Shown: in pieces, positions 63,450 to 64,000 of the stretch | Layout: the number at the start of each line of letters is the position of its first letter | Numbering within the stretch: the stretch's first letter is position 1 | From: Azonexus sp. | GTDB taxonomy: Bacteria > Pseudomonadota > Gammaproteobacteria > Burkholderiales > Rhodocyclaceae | Direction: 5' to 3' | Length of the DNA: 64,000 nucleotides | NCBI RefSeq assembly: GCF_030824335.1 | Contig: NZ_JAVBXX010000003.1 | Location: 234,472 to 298,471, forward strand | Made by a program: the position numbers and the translations under genes | The notes under the pieces: model-generated | What the model was told of the DNA's origin: nothing | The model's input: only the letters and a program-made list of their open reading frames with translations | The model's database searches: none

Positions 63450-64000
63450 CTAATCCAGTTTCAGATCGCGCGTCACCAGTTGCTGGCGCAAAACCTGCTC
63501 GTGCGCATAGCGGGCGCGCAACCGGGGATCGGTGAGCAACATGCCAAGCGTTTCGCCAACCACCATGATCACGCCCAGTACCGGCAGCACCAGCATCAGC
63601 CCCGGCACACCGGCTACCGCCCCACCGACAAAAATCATCAGTACCGTCAGCAGCGGATGCATCTTCAGGCTCTTGCCGATAGTCAGCGGCATGAAGACGA
63701 AATCGTCGAGTAGACGGACGAAAAGAAAGAGCACTATCGCTGCATAGGCAACGCCTGGCTGACCGGGGAAATCGGTCGCTGCAACCAGCACGACCAGCAG
63801 ACAGCCAAGCACCGAGCCAATGTACGGCACCCAGGCCAGCACAGCCGTCGCCAAGCCCAGGGTCAGCGCGCCGGAAATCCCGATAGCCGATAAACCCAGT
63901 GCCAGACAAACGGTGTCGAGCAGTGTCAATTGCATCAGCCCGACAAAATAGAGGCGCGCCGTGCGGTCAACCTCGTCCATGACATACAAACTGCGCTCGA
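63450..64000 (-). CDS. AI-2E family transporter, 5' part outside the window
   Basis: The last 183 residues of a permease of the AI-2E/PerM family; the reading frame continues past 64000. It has four or five helices, with IGSVLGCLLVVLVA, FVRLLDDFVFMPLTIG and KMHPLLTVLMIFVGG typical of the family C-terminus. Members export quorum-sensing signals or act as Na/H antiporters; no role can be fixed here. Confidence 0.88.
   Translation of the reverse strand, partial: ERSLYVMDEVDRTARLYFVGLMQLTLLDTVCLALGLSAIGISGALTLGLATAVLAWVPYIGSVLGCLLVVLVAATDFPGQPGVAYAAIVLFLFVRLLDDFVFMPLTIGKSLKMHPLLTVLMIFVGGAVAGVPGLMLVLPVLGVIMVVGETLGMLLTDPRLRARYAHEQVLRQQLVTRDLKLD

Overview
The window is a stretch of gene-dense, GC-rich chromosome, almost certainly from a betaproteobacterium and most likely a Rhodocyclales member (Dechloromonas/Azonexus-like). 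That assignment is an inference from the gene set: a DUF294-CBS / SSS symporter / DUF4212 cluster beside acs, a CheB-CheR fusion, a TRIC channel under a glycine riboswitch, DUF3460, and high-GC codon use. No rRNA, tRNA, complete IS or CRISPR array was recognised.

Layout. 1-9.7 kb: an unknown small protein with a sigma-54-like promoter, an AAA+ ATPase, rlmF (its 3' end built from a tandem repeat), a psd-mnmH-membrane protein-yaiI block, divergent trmJ/suhB, and small proteins (DUF3460, a CZB-domain protein). 9.7-21.6 kb: one tightly packed minus-strand operon of ten genes. It runs from a small membrane protein through an SSS-type sensor kinase, a receiver, a pseudokinase fused to a DnaQ-type exonuclease, two DUF294 proteins and a dead DnaQ-like protein to a symporter, DUF4212 and a last membrane protein. 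It lies directly behind acs, so acetate or a similar short carboxylate is the probable substrate. 23.9-31.9 kb: a UPF0114 protein, class I fumarase, a CheB-CheR-PAS protein translationally coupled to a hybrid kinase, and a tandem glycine riboswitch upstream of a TRIC channel gene.

32.0-36.9 kb: an accessory island of four tandem paralogues of an unrecognised secreted, cysteine-conserved family. On one side lies an intact SEC-C (YecA-like) gene and on the other a decayed copy of that gene's 3' end. 37-49 kb: AraC regulator/MFS pair, a small-ORF region, radical SAM plus thioesterase, a chemoreceptor, chromate transporter, a zinc-ribbon membrane protein, nitroreductase and a DUF342 protein. 49-64 kb: parE, RIO-type kinase, patatin lipoprotein, lipoyl-like protein, a low-complexity repeat protein, radical SAM, a cupin, an SNF-family transporter, parC, a TrpB2-like enzyme, a methyltransferase and a truncated AI-2E family permease running off the end.

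Two kinds of dispersed DNA signal cut across the genes. A TGCGGTCGAC core (on either strand) occurs at about 20 places, sometimes extended to perfect 20-26 nt palindromes. A 27-nt REP-like unit has been captured into the coding sequences of rlmF and a cupin gene. The most unusual biology is the 12-kb sensing/transport operon, in which SSS, DnaQ and DUF294 modules each occur twice in mirror order, and the four-gene secreted-protein island.
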